Positions 7,850 through 16,780 of a stretch of DNA of 64,000 bases are shown here, piece by piece. Location of the stretch: contig NZ_MULI01000001.1 in assembly GCF_002939385.1 (NCBI RefSeq), positions 248,001 to 312,000 of the forward strand. Direction: 5' to 3'. Position numbers and translations under genes: made by a program. The notes under the pieces were generated by a model. That model was not told the origin of the DNA. It made no database searches and saw only the letters and a program-made list of their open reading frames with translations. Each line of letters starts with the position of its first letter. The stretch's first letter is position 1. This stretch comes from Streptomyces sp. MH60 (GTDB lineage Bacteria; Actinomycetota; Actinomycetes; Streptomycetales; Streptomycetaceae).

Positions 7850-10279
7850 ATGCCCGAGTTGTCCCGACGAAACGTCCTGGCCGCTGCCGGAGCCTCCGCG
7901 GCGGCGACCGCGCTGAGCGCCGCTCCCGCACAGGCCGCGCCACAGACGGGGGACACCACCGCGTCGGTGGCGCGGCGAGGGGACCACGACGCCAACCCGA
8001 TGCGGCTGTGGTACCGCGCCCCGGCGGGGGAGTGGCTCGAGGCCCTGCCGGTCGGCAACGGGCGGCTCGGCGCCATGGTCTTCGGCGGCACCGACACCGA
8101 ACGGCTCCAGCTCAACGAGGACAGCCTGTGGGCCGGCGGCCCCCACGACTACGCCCGCCCCGACGCGGTGCGGCACCTGGCCGAGATCCGCCGCCTCGTG
8201 GTCGAGGAGAAGTGGAACCAGGCACAGCGGCTGATCGACGCCGAATTCCTGGGCAGCCCCTCGGAGCAGGCCGCCTATCAGGTGCTCGGCGACCTCGAAC
8301 TCACCCTCGCGGGCCAGGGCGAGGTGAGCGACTACGAGCGCGAGCTGGACCTGGAGACCGCCGTGGCACGCACCGCCTACACACGGGGTGGGGTACGCCA
8401 TGTCCGCGAGGTCTTCGCCAGCGTCCCCGACCAGGTACTCGTCGTCCGGCTGAGCACCGACACCCCGGGCGCCGTCGGCTTCTCCGCCCGCTTCACCAGC
8501 CCGCAGCGATCCGGCGACTCGGCCGTGGACGCCCGCACCATCGCCCTCGACGGCGTCAGCGGCGACTGGTACGGACTGCCCGGCTCGGTGCGCTTCCGGG
8601 CCCTGGCCCGCGCCGAGGCGGAGGGCGGCCGGGTGCGCACCGACGGCGGGACACTCACCGTCGAGGGCGCCGACAGCGTCACCCTCGTGATCTCCATGGC
8701 GACCAGCTACCGCAACTACCTCGACGCCGGCGCGGACCCGAAGGCCCGCGCCCGCAACCATCTGACCCCGGCCGCGAGGAAGCCGTACGCGCACCTGCGC
8801 GCCCGGCACGTCGCCGACCACCGGCGCCTGTTCAGCCGCGTCGCCATCGACCTCGGCCCCTCCGAACGCACGAACCTCCCCACCGACGAACGCATCCCGC
8901 TGTTCGCCGACGGCAAGGACCCCCAACTGGCCGCGCTCTACTTCCAGTACGGCCGCTACCTGCTCGCCTCCAGCTCCCGGTCGCCCGGACAGCCCGCCAA
9001 CCTCCAGGGCCTGTGGAACGACAGCCTGAACCCGGCCTGGGAGTCCAAGTACACCGTCAACATCAACTTCGAGATGAACTACTGGCCCGCCGGCCCCGGC
9101 AACCTCGCCGAGTGCTGGGACCCGGCCGTGCGGATGGTGCACGAACTGGCCGAGTCCGGCACCCGCACCGCGAAGGAGTTGTACGACGCCCCCGGCTGGG
9201 TCCTGCACCACAACACCGACGGCTGGCGCGGCACGGCACCGGTGGACGCCGCCCAGTACGGCATGTGGCCGACCGGCGGCGCCTGGCTGTGCGTGATGCT
9301 GTGGGACCACTACCGGTTCACCGGCGAGACGGGCGCGCTCAGCCGCAACTACCCGGTGATGAAGGGCGCGGTGGAGTTCTTCCTCGACACCCTCCAGGTG
9401 GACGCGGAGACCGGCTGGCTCGTCACCAACCCCTCGCAGTCGCCCGAGGTCACCCACCACCAGGACGAGGGGGAGAGCGTCAGCATCTGCGCCGGTCCCA
9501 CGATGGACATGCAGCTCCTGCGGGACCTCTTCGACGCCTTCCGGCAGGCCGCCAAGGTACTCGACCGCGACGCCCGCCTCGTCGAACGCGTCACCGAGGT
9601 CCGCGACCGGCTCGCCCCCACCCGCGTCGGCTACCTCGGCCAGATCCAGGAGTGGCTCGTGGACTGGGAGGAGGCGGCCCTGGTCAGAAGCCGCCATGTG
9701 TCCCACCTGTACGGCGTCTTCCCCAGCGCGCAGATCACCCCCCGGGGCACCCCGGAACTCGCCGAGGCGGCCAAGAAGAGCCTGGAGCTGCGCGGCACCG
9801 CGGGACAGGGCTGGTCCCTCGCCTGGAAGATCAACATGTGGGCCCGGCTGCTCGACCCGGCACGCGCCTACCGGCACCTGGCGGACCTGCTCACCCCGGC
9901 GCGCACCGCGCCCAACCTCTTCGACCTGCACCCGCCCTTCCAGATCGACGGCAACTTCGGCGGTGTCTCCGGCATCACCGAGATGCTGGTGCAGAGCCAC
10001 GCCGGCGAGATCGAGCTGCTGCCCGCGCTGCCCGACGCCTGGCCGACCGGCTCCTTCCGGGGGCTGCGGGCACGCGGCGGCTTCGAGGTCGACCTGGAGT
10101 GGACGGCGGACGGCATCAGCCGCGCGGAGGTGCGCTCGCTGCTCGGCAACCCCGTACGGATCCGCACCCCGCACCCGGTGCGTGTCGAGGGGGCCGAGCC
10201 CGACCGCCCCGAGCCGGGCGTGGTGTCCTTCGGCACCCACCGCGGCGGCCGGTACGTGCTCGGTCCGGTCGCCCCGTAG
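7850..10279 (+). CDS. Exported GH95 glycosidase, alpha-L-fucosidase or alpha-L-galactosidase
   Basis: 809 residues; ATG preceded by GGAGG. A Tat signal is clear: [25 protein letters not shown], cut near residue 30. GH95 landmarks are all present: [27 protein letters not shown] at the N-terminus, [17 protein letters not shown], then [10 protein letters not shown] with N404/N406, SPE with E533, and IDGNFGG with D700; these match the asparagines, glutamate and aspartate used by the GH95 inverting mechanism. It removes terminal L-fucose (or L-galactose) from plant or animal glycans outside the cell. It lies in the same region as a fuconate-type dehydratase and FAH-fold hydrolase, suggesting degradation of the freed sugar, though no sugar transporter is next to it. 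Confidence 0.93.
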   Translation: MPELSRRNVLAAAGASAAATALSAAPAQAAPQTGDTTASVARRGDHDANPMRLWYRAPAGEWLEALPVGNGRLGAMVFGGTDTERLQLNEDSLWAGGPHDYARPDAVRHLAEIRRLVVEEKWNQAQRLIDAEFLGSPSEQAAYQVLGDLELTLAGQGEVSDYERELDLETAVARTAYTRGGVRHVREVFASVPDQVLVVRLSTDTPGAVGFSARFTSPQRSGDSAVDARTIALDGVSGDWYGLPGSVRFRALARAEAEGGRVRTDGGTLTVEGADSVTLVISMATSYRNYLDAGADPKARARNHLTPAARKPYAHLRARHVADHRRLFSRVAIDLGPSERTNLPTDERIPLFADGKDPQLAALYFQYGRYLLASSSRSPGQPANLQGLWNDSLNPAWESKYTVNINFEMNYWPAGPGNLAECWDPAVRMVHELAESGTRTAKELYDAPGWVLHHNTDGWRGTAPVDAAQYGMWPTGGAWLCVMLWDHYRFTGETGALSRNYPVMKGAVEFFLDTLQVDAETGWLVTNPSQSPEVTHHQDEGESVSICAGPTMDMQLLRDLFDAFRQAAKVLDRDARLVERVTEVRDRLAPTRVGYLGQIQEWLVDWEEAALVRSRHVSHLYGVFPSAQITPRGTPELAEAAKKSLELRGTAGQGWSLAWKINMWARLLDPARAYRHLADLLTPARTAPNLFDLHPPFQIDGNFGGVSGITEMLVQSHAGEIELLPALPDAWPTGSFRGLRARGGFEVDLEWTADGISRAEVRSLLGNPVRIRTPHPVRVEGAEPDRPEPGVVSFGTHRGGRYVLGPVAP

Positions 10280-10297
10280 CGGCACCCGGCACAGCGT

Positions 10298-10335
10298 CAC
10301 CGCGGCCGCCTCACCGGAACGGGGCGACCGCGGTG
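10298..10335. terminator. Possible bidirectional terminator between convergent genes
   Basis: CACCGCGG (10298-10305) pairs with CCGCGGTG (10328-10335) over 8 bp. It lies between the GH95 stop and the HIT gene, overlapping the last codons of the latter. Weak because part is coding. Confidence 0.35.
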
Positions 10336-10820
10336 CCCTCGACGGGGTCCGCCACGAGCCGGTCCAGTTCGCCGCCGATGGCCTCGCGCAGCGCGTCGTG
10401 CCGAGGACCGAGCCCGAACTCCTCGTCACTCCACCGCTCACGCGGATAGACCCACACCGGAAGACCCACCACCTCCGCCGGCTCCCACTCGTACCGCGGC
10501 CAGACATGCGCGTGCAGGAACGGATCCGTGTTCCCCAGGATCTCCAGGTTGACCCGGCGGAAGGCGGGGTCCAGCCGCCGGCAGGCGCGCTCGACGGCCT
10601 CCCCGAGCCGGTCCAGGTCCGACAGGAACGACAGCCGCCTGGCCCTCGGCAGGTCCGACAACCGCTGCACACCCGGCTCGTCCACGAGCAGCACCGAGTA
10701 GCCCGGCAGGAACTGAACATCCCCGATCACCGCGAATCCGGCCGTCAACCGGCGCAGCACGGTCGGGTTCTCACCCCTGAGCGCGGACCCGATCCGATCC
10801 CTCCGCCAGTCATCCGTCAC
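10311..10820 (-). CDS. HIT-like (histidine triad fold) protein
   Basis: 169 residues, ATG at 10820. The HIT-fold signature is at 92-110: LEILGNTDPFLHAHVWPRY, with H103 and H105; the third histidine of the classical HxHxH triad is replaced, so this is a HIT-like variant rather than a textbook Ap4A hydrolase. Residues 40-47 (GYSVLLVD) match the conserved strand of the family. Members hydrolyse or transfer nucleoside phosphates in the cytoplasm. It is convergent with the GH95 gene and divergent, by only 41 bp, from a broken nucleotidyltransferase gene. Role unknown; family call is good. Confidence 0.8.
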   Translation of the reverse strand: MTDDWRRDRIGSALRGENPTVLRRLTAGFAVIGDVQFLPGYSVLLVDEPGVQRLSDLPRARRLSFLSDLDRLGEAVERACRRLDPAFRRVNLEILGNTDPFLHAHVWPRYEWEPAEVVGLPVWVYPRERWSDEEFGLGPRHDALREAIGGELDRLVADPVEGTAVAPFR

Positions 10821-10861
10821 CGCCTCAACCTACAGTGGCCGGGGCGGCGTTGGATGGGCGC

Positions 10862-11445
10862 ATGAGCGAGACAACGGCTGCTGCCCTGCGCCTGCGGCGG
10901 GCGATCACCCGGACCCGGCAGGCAACGCGAGACCGCGCCCCCGCCGGGTGCCGCCCGGAGGAGGCGGCCGACGACGTGCGGGGCACCTTCGCCACGGACG
11001 GGGCACTCGGCTTCGACCCCTTTCCCTTCCTCCGGGCACTGCACGACGCCGGGTCGCAGGCGGTGGTCATCGGTCAGGTCGCCGGCCTCCTGCACGGCTC
11101 CACCGAACTGACCGGAGACCTGGACCTGTTGTGGGACGGCACCCCTGACGAGGCACGCGCCCTGCGTGCCGCCCTCGCCGCCTGCGGCTGCACCGAACTG
11201 CCCGATCTCGGCCGCGAACAGACCGGGTACCGGGTCACCGGCGCCGACGGAGCCTGTGCACCCCCGTCCTCCGCTGGGGCGACCTGGATGTGACCCCCTG
11301 CCTGACCCGGGCCGAGACCACGCGCGACCCGGTGGGCTTCACCGTCCGCTACGCCGCACTCGACGACCTGATCCGGATGCGGCGGGCCCTAGGCCGCCCG
11401 AAGGACCTCCGCCGCGCGGACGAACTCGCCCGCCTGCGCCCCTGA
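10862..11445 (+). pseudogene. Nucleotidyltransferase-fold gene broken by a single-base deletion
   Basis: Reading from ATG 10862, the first frame gives an NTase core with VVIGQVAGLLHGSTELTGDLDLLWDG (minimal nucleotidyltransferase GS-x-DxD signature) and stops at 11293. From about 11252 the sequence continues sensibly in another frame, LCTPVLRWGDLDVTP through LIRMRRALGRPKDLRRADEL to a stop at 11445, which is the normal C-terminal end of such proteins. One missing base near 11252 (between GGA and GCCTG) explains the switch. Either the gene is dead or the base is a sequencing error. Together the parts give about 194 residues. Function of the intact protein (toxin/AbiEii-like or other) is unknown. 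Confidence 0.75.
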
Positions 11446-11460
11446 CCCTGAGCGGCCCGC

Positions 11461-12480
11461 TCACCCGCCGTGCGAGCGGGAGTCGCGGGTCGGTTCGTTG
11501 ACGGGGTACCGTGCCGGTTCCCCGGTCAGGACCCGCACGGCCTCTTCCGCCGCGATGGTGCGCACCGTCCCGACGGCTTCCTCCGAGTAGTAGGCGGCGT
11601 GCGGGGTGACGATCACGTTGGGCAGTTCGAGCAGGGGGTTGCTGGGCTGCCAGTCGCGTTGCTTCGCGGGCTCTTCCTCGATGTCGTCCAGCGCCGCGCC
11701 GGCGATCCACCCTTCGGTCAGCGCCTGGTACAGCGCCGCGTCCTCCACGATGGGCCCGCGTGCGGTGTTGACGAGAACGGCGGTGGGCTTCATACGGCGG
11801 AGCGTCGCGCGGTCGAAGGTGTGGTGTGTCTGCGGGGTGAGCGGCGCCTGGACCACCACGTGGTCGGCTCCCTCCACCAGGTCGTCGAAGGACACCGGCC
11901 GGACCTGGCAGGCACGGATCTCGGACTCGTCGACGAACGGGTCGTGCGCCCACACCTCCACACCGAATGCGCGGGCCCGTTCGGCGACGAGCCGCGCGAT
12001 GGCGCCGAAGGACAGGATGCCCAGCACCTGCCCCCTGAGCCTGTGGACGGGTCTGCCCGTCTTCCAGTGCCATGCGCCGCGTCGCGTCGCCCGGTCGTAC
12101 CGGCAGATCTTGCGGGCCGCCGCGAGCCAGAGCGCCACGGCGTGGTCGGCGACCTCGTCGGCGCACCAGTCGTTGGGCGCGTTCGTCACCTGGATGCCGC
12201 GCCGGGTCGCGGCGTCGACGTCGACGATGTCCACACCGGTCCCGTAGCGGGCGATCACCCGGCAGTGGGGCAGCGCGTCGATGGCGCGGGAACCGACGCG
12301 CACGTACTGGGTCAGGACGCCACCGGCCTCCCTGCCCGCCTCGATCACCTCGTCCTCGCTCTTGCACTGCGCGGCGACGAGCCGAAGCCCGGCGCCTTCG
12401 ACGATCGCGCGTTCGATGTCCACGTCGCCGAAGTCCGAGTCGGCGATCAGAACCGTTCGGCCGGGGTCAGTGCGAGTCAC
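11461..12480 (-). CDS. C-terminal-binding-protein-like D-2-hydroxyacid dehydrogenase
   Basis: 339 residues from GTG 12480, which follows AAGGGG and lies inside the last codons of the upstream dehydratase gene (14-base overlap), so the two are coupled. Features: IARYGTGVDIVDVDAATRRGI-VTNAP (substrate-side domain), GQVLGILSFGAIARLVAERARAFG (dinucleotide binding), LVNTARGPIVED with the catalytic arginine, glutamate in DDIEEEP, and TPHAAYYSEEA with the catalytic histidine. Such enzymes act on 2-keto or 2-hydroxy acids with NAD(P)H. Coupling with an IlvD/Edd sugar-acid dehydratase suggests it handles the 2-keto-3-deoxy acid or a downstream product. It is not closely similar to the hydroxyacid dehydrogenase at the window start. 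Confidence 0.87.
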   Translation of the reverse strand: MTRTDPGRTVLIADSDFGDVDIERAIVEGAGLRLVAAQCKSEDEVIEAGREAGGVLTQYVRVGSRAIDALPHCRVIARYGTGVDIVDVDAATRRGIQVTNAPNDWCADEVADHAVALWLAAARKICRYDRATRRGAWHWKTGRPVHRLRGQVLGILSFGAIARLVAERARAFGVEVWAHDPFVDESEIRACQVRPVSFDDLVEGADHVVVQAPLTPQTHHTFDRATLRRMKPTAVLVNTARGPIVEDAALYQALTEGWIAGAALDDIEEEPAKQRDWQPSNPLLELPNVIVTPHAAYYSEEAVGTVRTIAAEEAVRVLTGEPARYPVNEPTRDSRSHGG

Positions 12481-14257
12481 GCGGAATCCCCTTGGTGTGG
12501 ACGAGATCCTGGTAGGACACGGCGAGTTCGAGGCAGCCGCCGCTGTCCAGCTGACCGACCGTGGCACGGTAGATCTCCTGCCACGGCGTCTGGTGCTCCA
12601 GTGCCGGAGGTTCGTGCCGGGCCATCCGTTCGGAGATCTCCTCGTCCGGCAGCAGGACGTCGACACGTGCCCGGTCCAGGTCGACGCGGATCCGGTCGCC
12701 GGTACGCAGGATGGCGAGGTTGCCGCCGACCGCCGCCTCGGGACTGGCGTTGAGGATGGACGGCGCGTCCGAGGTGCCGCTCTGGCGGCCGTCACCGAGC
12801 GCGGGCAGCGCGGTGAGGCCCCGCCGGCTCAACGAGGCGGGAAGCTCCATGTTCACCACCTCGGCCGAGCCCGGGTATCCGACCGGCCCCGTGTAGCGGA
12901 TGACGAGGATGCAGTCCTGGTCGATGTCCAGCTCGGGGTCCTCGATGCGGGCGTGGTAGTCCTCGGGGCCGTCGAAGACGATCGCCCGGAACTCGAAGAC
13001 GGACGAGCCGTCGGGGCTCGGCAGGCGACGGGACCGGAAGCCGTCGGAGAGCACGGACGTTTTCATGATCGCGGAATCGAACAGGTTCCCGCTCATGACG
13101 AGGAGGCCGCCCCGCGCACTCACCGGGTCGTCGAGGGGGCGGATGACCGCCGGGTCGGCGGACGGGGCGTCCTCCAGATTCGCGGCCACCGTACGGCCCG
13201 AGACCGTCACCGCGTCACCGTGCAGGTGTCCCGCCGCCAGCAACGACCGCATGACCGCGGGGACCCCGCCGGCGCGGTGGAAGTCCTCGCCGAGGAACTC
13301 ACCCGCGGGCGCGAGGTTCACCAGCACCGGAACGTCGCGGCCCACGCGCTGCCAGTCCTCGTTGGACAGGTCCACCCCCACGTGACGGGCGATGGCGTTG
13401 ACGTGGATGGGTGCGTTGGTCGACGCGGCGATGGCCGATGCCACGACGATCGCGTTCTCGAAGGCACGCCGGGTCATGATCTTGCGCGGGGTCAGGTCCT
13501 CGCGCACCACGGCCACCGCGCGGCGGCCGGTGTCGTAGGCCATCTGCGCCCGCTCGGCGTAGGGGGCCGGGATGGCGGCGCAGCCGGGGAGGGACATGCC
13601 CAGGGCCTCGGCCAGGCTGTTCATCGACAGCGCGGTGCCCATGGTGTTGCAGTGCCCGGTGCTGGGCGCGGACGCGGTCACGCGGGCCATGTACTCGTCG
13701 TGGTCGATCTCCCCGCTGGCGAGCAGGCGTTTCGACTGCCAGATCACCAGTCCCGAGCCGGTCCGCATCCCGTTGTGGTAGCCGTTGAGCATGGGGCCGC
13801 CGGACAGGACGATCGCCGGAAGGTTCACCGTCGCCGCCGCCATCAGGCATGCCGGGGTGGTCTTGTCGCAGCCCGTCGTCAGGACCACGCCGTCGAGCGG
13901 GTATCCGTACAGGACCTCGACCAGCCCGAGATAGGCGAGGTTGCGGTCAAGGGCCGCGGTCGGGCGTTTTCCCGTCTCCTGCAACGGGTGGACGGGAAAT
14001 TCGAACGGGATCCCGCCACCGTCCCTGACCCCGTCCTTGACCCGGTCGGCGAGACCCAGATGGTGCCGATTGCAGGGGACCAGGTCGTTGCCCGTCTGGG
14101 CGATGCCGATGATCGGCCGACCCGACCGGAGCTCGGCCGAGGTGAGGCCGTAGTTCAGAAACCGCTCCAGGTACAGGGCGGTCATCTCCGGGTTGTCCGT
14201 GTTGTCCCACCAGGCCCGGCTGCGCAGCTGCCCCGGCGTTCCGTCCGTCTGTGACAT
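12467..14257 (-). CDS. IlvD/Edd family sugar-acid dehydratase (pentonate-type)
   Basis: 596 residues, ATG 14257. Three cysteines that hold the iron-sulfur cluster in this family are in their usual contexts: C62 (VPCNRHH), C130 (TTGCDKTTP) and C203 (GHCNTMGTA). PCNRHH and the total length match the L-arabinonate/D-xylonate dehydratase branch rather than branched-chain IlvD, which has different flanks and length. The enzyme would dehydrate an aldonic acid to its 2-keto-3-deoxy form in the cytoplasm. Downstream it overlaps a hydroxyacid dehydrogenase gene. Which sugar acid is used (arabinonate, xylonate, galactonate, fuconate) cannot be told; no dedicated transporter or regulator is adjacent. 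Confidence 0.9.
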   Translation of the reverse strand: MSQTDGTPGQLRSRAWWDNTDNPEMTALYLERFLNYGLTSAELRSGRPIIGIAQTGNDLVPCNRHHLGLADRVKDGVRDGGGIPFEFPVHPLQETGKRPTAALDRNLAYLGLVEVLYGYPLDGVVLTTGCDKTTPACLMAAATVNLPAIVLSGGPMLNGYHNGMRTGSGLVIWQSKRLLASGEIDHDEYMARVTASAPSTGHCNTMGTALSMNSLAEALGMSLPGCAAIPAPYAERAQMAYDTGRRAVAVVREDLTPRKIMTRRAFENAIVVASAIAASTNAPIHVNAIARHVGVDLSNEDWQRVGRDVPVLVNLAPAGEFLGEDFHRAGGVPAVMRSLLAAGHLHGDAVTVSGRTVAANLEDAPSADPAVIRPLDDPVSARGGLLVMSGNLFDSAIMKTSVLSDGFRSRRLPSPDGSSVFEFRAIVFDGPEDYHARIEDPELDIDQDCILVIRYTGPVGYPGSAEVVNMELPASLSRRGLTALPALGDGRQSGTSDAPSILNASPEAAVGGNLAILRTGDRIRVDLDRARVDVLLPDEEISERMARHEPPALEHQTPWQEIYRATVGQLDSGGCLELAVSYQDLVHTKGIPRDSH

Positions 14258-14266
14258 GCGGGCTCC

Positions 14267-14725
14267 TCAGCCGTCCTCGCCACGCACCACGAGGACCGGA
14301 CAGGGCGCGTTCTGAACGCAGTGCTGGGCCACCGATCCCAGCAGCAGCCCGGTGAAGCCGCCGAGTCCGCGGCTCCCGACCACGAGCAGCGCCGCGCCCC
14401 GGGCGGCGTGCAGCAGCACCCCGGCCGGGGTGCCGTAACGGGCCTCGGCACGCACCTCCGCCGGCGGCCGCGGTCCCACGGCCTCCTCGACGGTCCGGGT
14501 GAGTTCCTGGTGGGCCCGGGCCTGGAGCGCGCCTTCATCGCTGCTCGACGGGGGCAGCCAGCCGAGTGCGCCGTGGAACTGCGGGAACTCCCACGCGGTC
14601 ACCGCCTCGACCGCACCGCGAGTGACCTCCGCCTGGCGTACGGCCCAGCGGACGGCCTGTTTCGACGAGTCCGAACCGTCCACTCCGACCACGATGCGGC
14701 CCGATTCCTCGCGCTGGTCAACCAT
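14267..14725 (-). CDS. Universal stress protein (UspA family)
   Basis: 152 residues; the ATG at 14725 is preferred over an upstream ATG because residues from here (RIVVGVDGSDSSKQAVRWA) start the USP domain. The ATP-binding end motif G-x2-G-x9-GS is present as GSRGLGGFTGLLLGSVAQ, followed by PCPVLVV. ATP-binding USPs act in dormancy, hypoxia and stress survival. It lies 9 bp before the IlvD-type gene and may be read with it, and it is divergent from the GH15 gene. Confidence 0.9.
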   Translation of the reverse strand: MVDQREESGRIVVGVDGSDSSKQAVRWAVRQAEVTRGAVEAVTAWEFPQFHGALGWLPPSSSDEGALQARAHQELTRTVEEAVGPRPPAEVRAEARYGTPAGVLLHAARGAALLVVGSRGLGGFTGLLLGSVAQHCVQNAPCPVLVVRGEDG

Positions 14726-14953
14726 GAACGCTCCTCCACTCGGCGGGGGCGCACGGCCTGCGGGCATCGGTGTCCCGCGGCCGGAGGATCACGCCCAGTA
14801 TTCCCCGGCCACGCCGTACGCGCAGTTCGGCGGCCAGGTCCGGCCGGTGCGGCGGGCGGGTGCGACCCGGCGGCCTGGTTTGCGGGCCGGGACGGCTTCG
14901 GTGACTCTGGATCATGAGCACCAGGCGCAGGTGGCTGCTGAGGAGCGAACGGT

Positions 14954-16780
14954 ATGTACGATCCCGACCCGCCGTTCCGGCCGGTTCGCCGACCGGACGG
15001 ATACCTGCCCCTTGAGGACCTCGGCCTGATCGGGGACGGCACCACCGCGGCGCTCGTCGGCCTCGACGGCACCATCCCGTGGATGTGTCTGCCCCGGTTC
15101 GACTCCGACCCCGTGTTCTGCGCGCTGCTGGACCGTGCCGGGGGCGGCCACTTCACCGTGACGCCGGAGAACCTGCGCGAGGCCCGGCAACGGTACGAAC
15201 CCGACACCGGAGTGCTGCACACGGAGCTGCGCAGTGACACGGGGCTGGTGCGCGTCACGGACGCGCTGGCCCTGCGCTCCGGGGCCGACCTGTCGGACGA
15301 CGCGCCGTCCGGCCGCGGGGAACTGGTCCGCTCCGTACTGGTTCTGGACGGACGGGTACGCCTCAGGGTGGAGGTGGAACCGCGCGGCGGGGCCGACGCC
15401 CACCACCTGTACAGCGGACTGGAGGTACGGCCCGCCCGCAACGAGGGACTGCGCCTTCACCTGCGCTCCAACCGCCCCCTGAGCGGCCTGCGGACCGTGC
15501 AGGACCTGGAACAGGGCGACCGGCTCGACCTCGTCCTGTCCTGGGGACGCTTCCACCGTCACCACCGCTTCGACCCCGACGCCATGCTGCGCCAGACGGC
15601 GGACGCCTGGCGGCGGTGGATGCGCTCGTGCGACTACGCGGGTCCGCAGGAGGCACTCGTCAGGCGGGCCGCGATCACCCTGAAGCTGTGCGACGACTGG
15701 GCGAACGGGTCACTCGTCGCCGCCCCCACCTCCTCGCTGCCGGCCCCCATCGGCGGCGTCCGCAACTGGGACTACCGCTACGCCTGGATCCGGGATGCCG
15801 CCTTCGCGGTCTTCGCGCTGCGCCGCATCGGCTTCGGCGGCGAGGCCGACGCCTTCCTCGGCTGGGTCCTCGACGCGTTCGAGCGCAGCCGCCGGCCACT
15901 CATCATGTACACCCTGGACGGCGACCGGGTGCCGGACGAGACGGAGGACGCCGGGCTGGAGGGATACCGGGGCTCCTCGCCCGTACGCTGGGGCAACGGC
16001 GCCGCCGACCAGCGCCAGCACGACGTGTACGGCGAGATCCTGGACTGCGCCGACCAGTGGCTGCGCCGGGGCGGCGAGATCCAGCCCGCCATGTGGGCCA
16101 GCCTGGCCGGGCTCGCCGACACGGCCGCCCACGCCTGGCGCCGGCCGGACCAGGGCTTGTGGGAGGTCCGCAGCGAGGGCCGTCCGTTCACCTACTCCGT
16201 CGGCCTGTGCCAGGTGGCCCTGGACCGGGCGGCCCGGATCGCTGAACGCTACGGCTTGCCCGGCAACGTCGGCTCGTGGCGCCGGGAGGCGGGCCGGTTG
16301 AGCGAACTCATCCTGGAGCAGTCCTGGGACGAGCAGGCCCAGACGCTCAGCGTGTACATGGACGGCGGAGGCGTGGTCGACGCCAGTCTGCTGAACCTGC
16401 CGCTGCGCCAGGTCCTGCCGGTCGACCACCCGCGGATGGTCGCGACCACCAGGGCCGTCGCCGAACGCCTGTCGGCGGGCGACGGGCTGCTCTACCGCTA
16501 CCTGCACGACGAACACCCCGACGGTCTGCCCGGAGACGAGGGCGCCTTCGTCCTGTGCAGCTTCTGGATGGTCGACAACCTGACCGGCCAGGGCCGTCTC
16601 GACGAGGCCGAGGAACTGTACGACTCACTGTGCTCGCGGGCGAGCCCCCTGGGGCTGCTGTCGGAGCAGATCGACCCCACCACGGGAGTATTCATGGGCA
16701 ACGCGCCCCAGGCGTTCAGCCATATCGGGACCATCGCCAGCGGAGTGAACCTCGAAAGGGCGAGGAGCGCTTCGCGATGA
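14954..16780 (+). CDS. GH15 family glucoamylase/trehalase-like hydrolase
   Basis: 608 residues, ATG behind GAGGAG. No signal peptide, so cytoplasmic. The family pattern is complete: LEDLGLIGDGTTAALVGLDGTIPWMCLPRFDS at the N-terminal beta domain, NWDYRYAWIRDAAF at about 275, GLEGYRGSSPVRWGNGAADQRQHDVYGEILD near 335, and LLSEQIDPTTGVFMGN with the C-terminal catalytic glutamate. Actinobacterial members include trehalases and maltose/maltotriose glucosidases; all release glucose. It shares an ATGA start/stop overlap with a G6PDH-like gene, so the released sugar may be oxidised by the partner. Confidence 0.9.
   Translation: MYDPDPPFRPVRRPDGYLPLEDLGLIGDGTTAALVGLDGTIPWMCLPRFDSDPVFCALLDRAGGGHFTVTPENLREARQRYEPDTGVLHTELRSDTGLVRVTDALALRSGADLSDDAPSGRGELVRSVLVLDGRVRLRVEVEPRGGADAHHLYSGLEVRPARNEGLRLHLRSNRPLSGLRTVQDLEQGDRLDLVLSWGRFHRHHRFDPDAMLRQTADAWRRWMRSCDYAGPQEALVRRAAITLKLCDDWANGSLVAAPTSSLPAPIGGVRNWDYRYAWIRDAAFAVFALRRIGFGGEADAFLGWVLDAFERSRRPLIMYTLDGDRVPDETEDAGLEGYRGSSPVRWGNGAADQRQHDVYGEILDCADQWLRRGGEIQPAMWASLAGLADTAAHAWRRPDQGLWEVRSEGRPFTYSVGLCQVALDRAARIAERYGLPGNVGSWRREAGRLSELILEQSWDEQAQTLSVYMDGGGVVDASLLNLPLRQVLPVDHPRMVATTRAVAERLSAGDGLLYRYLHDEHPDGLPGDEGAFVLCSFWMVDNLTGQGRLDEAEELYDSLCSRASPLGLLSEQIDPTTGVFMGNAPQAFSHIGTIASGVNLERARSASR

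Noticed and set aside
7667..10720. Very long open frame on the minus strand opposite the GH95 gene
   Set aside because: It is a by-product of GC-rich third positions in the GH95 gene; its translation is low-complexity, lacks any family motif and has no ribosome site.
10862..11293. First frame of the nucleotidyltransferase taken as a complete short gene
   Set aside because: Its last residues are out of keeping with the family, and the next frame carries the expected end; a one-base loss explains both.
14726..14953. Possible RNA gene between the stress protein and GH15 genes
   Set aside because: No tRNA-like cloverleaf, terminator or conserved structure could be made out; ordinary divergent promoter region.
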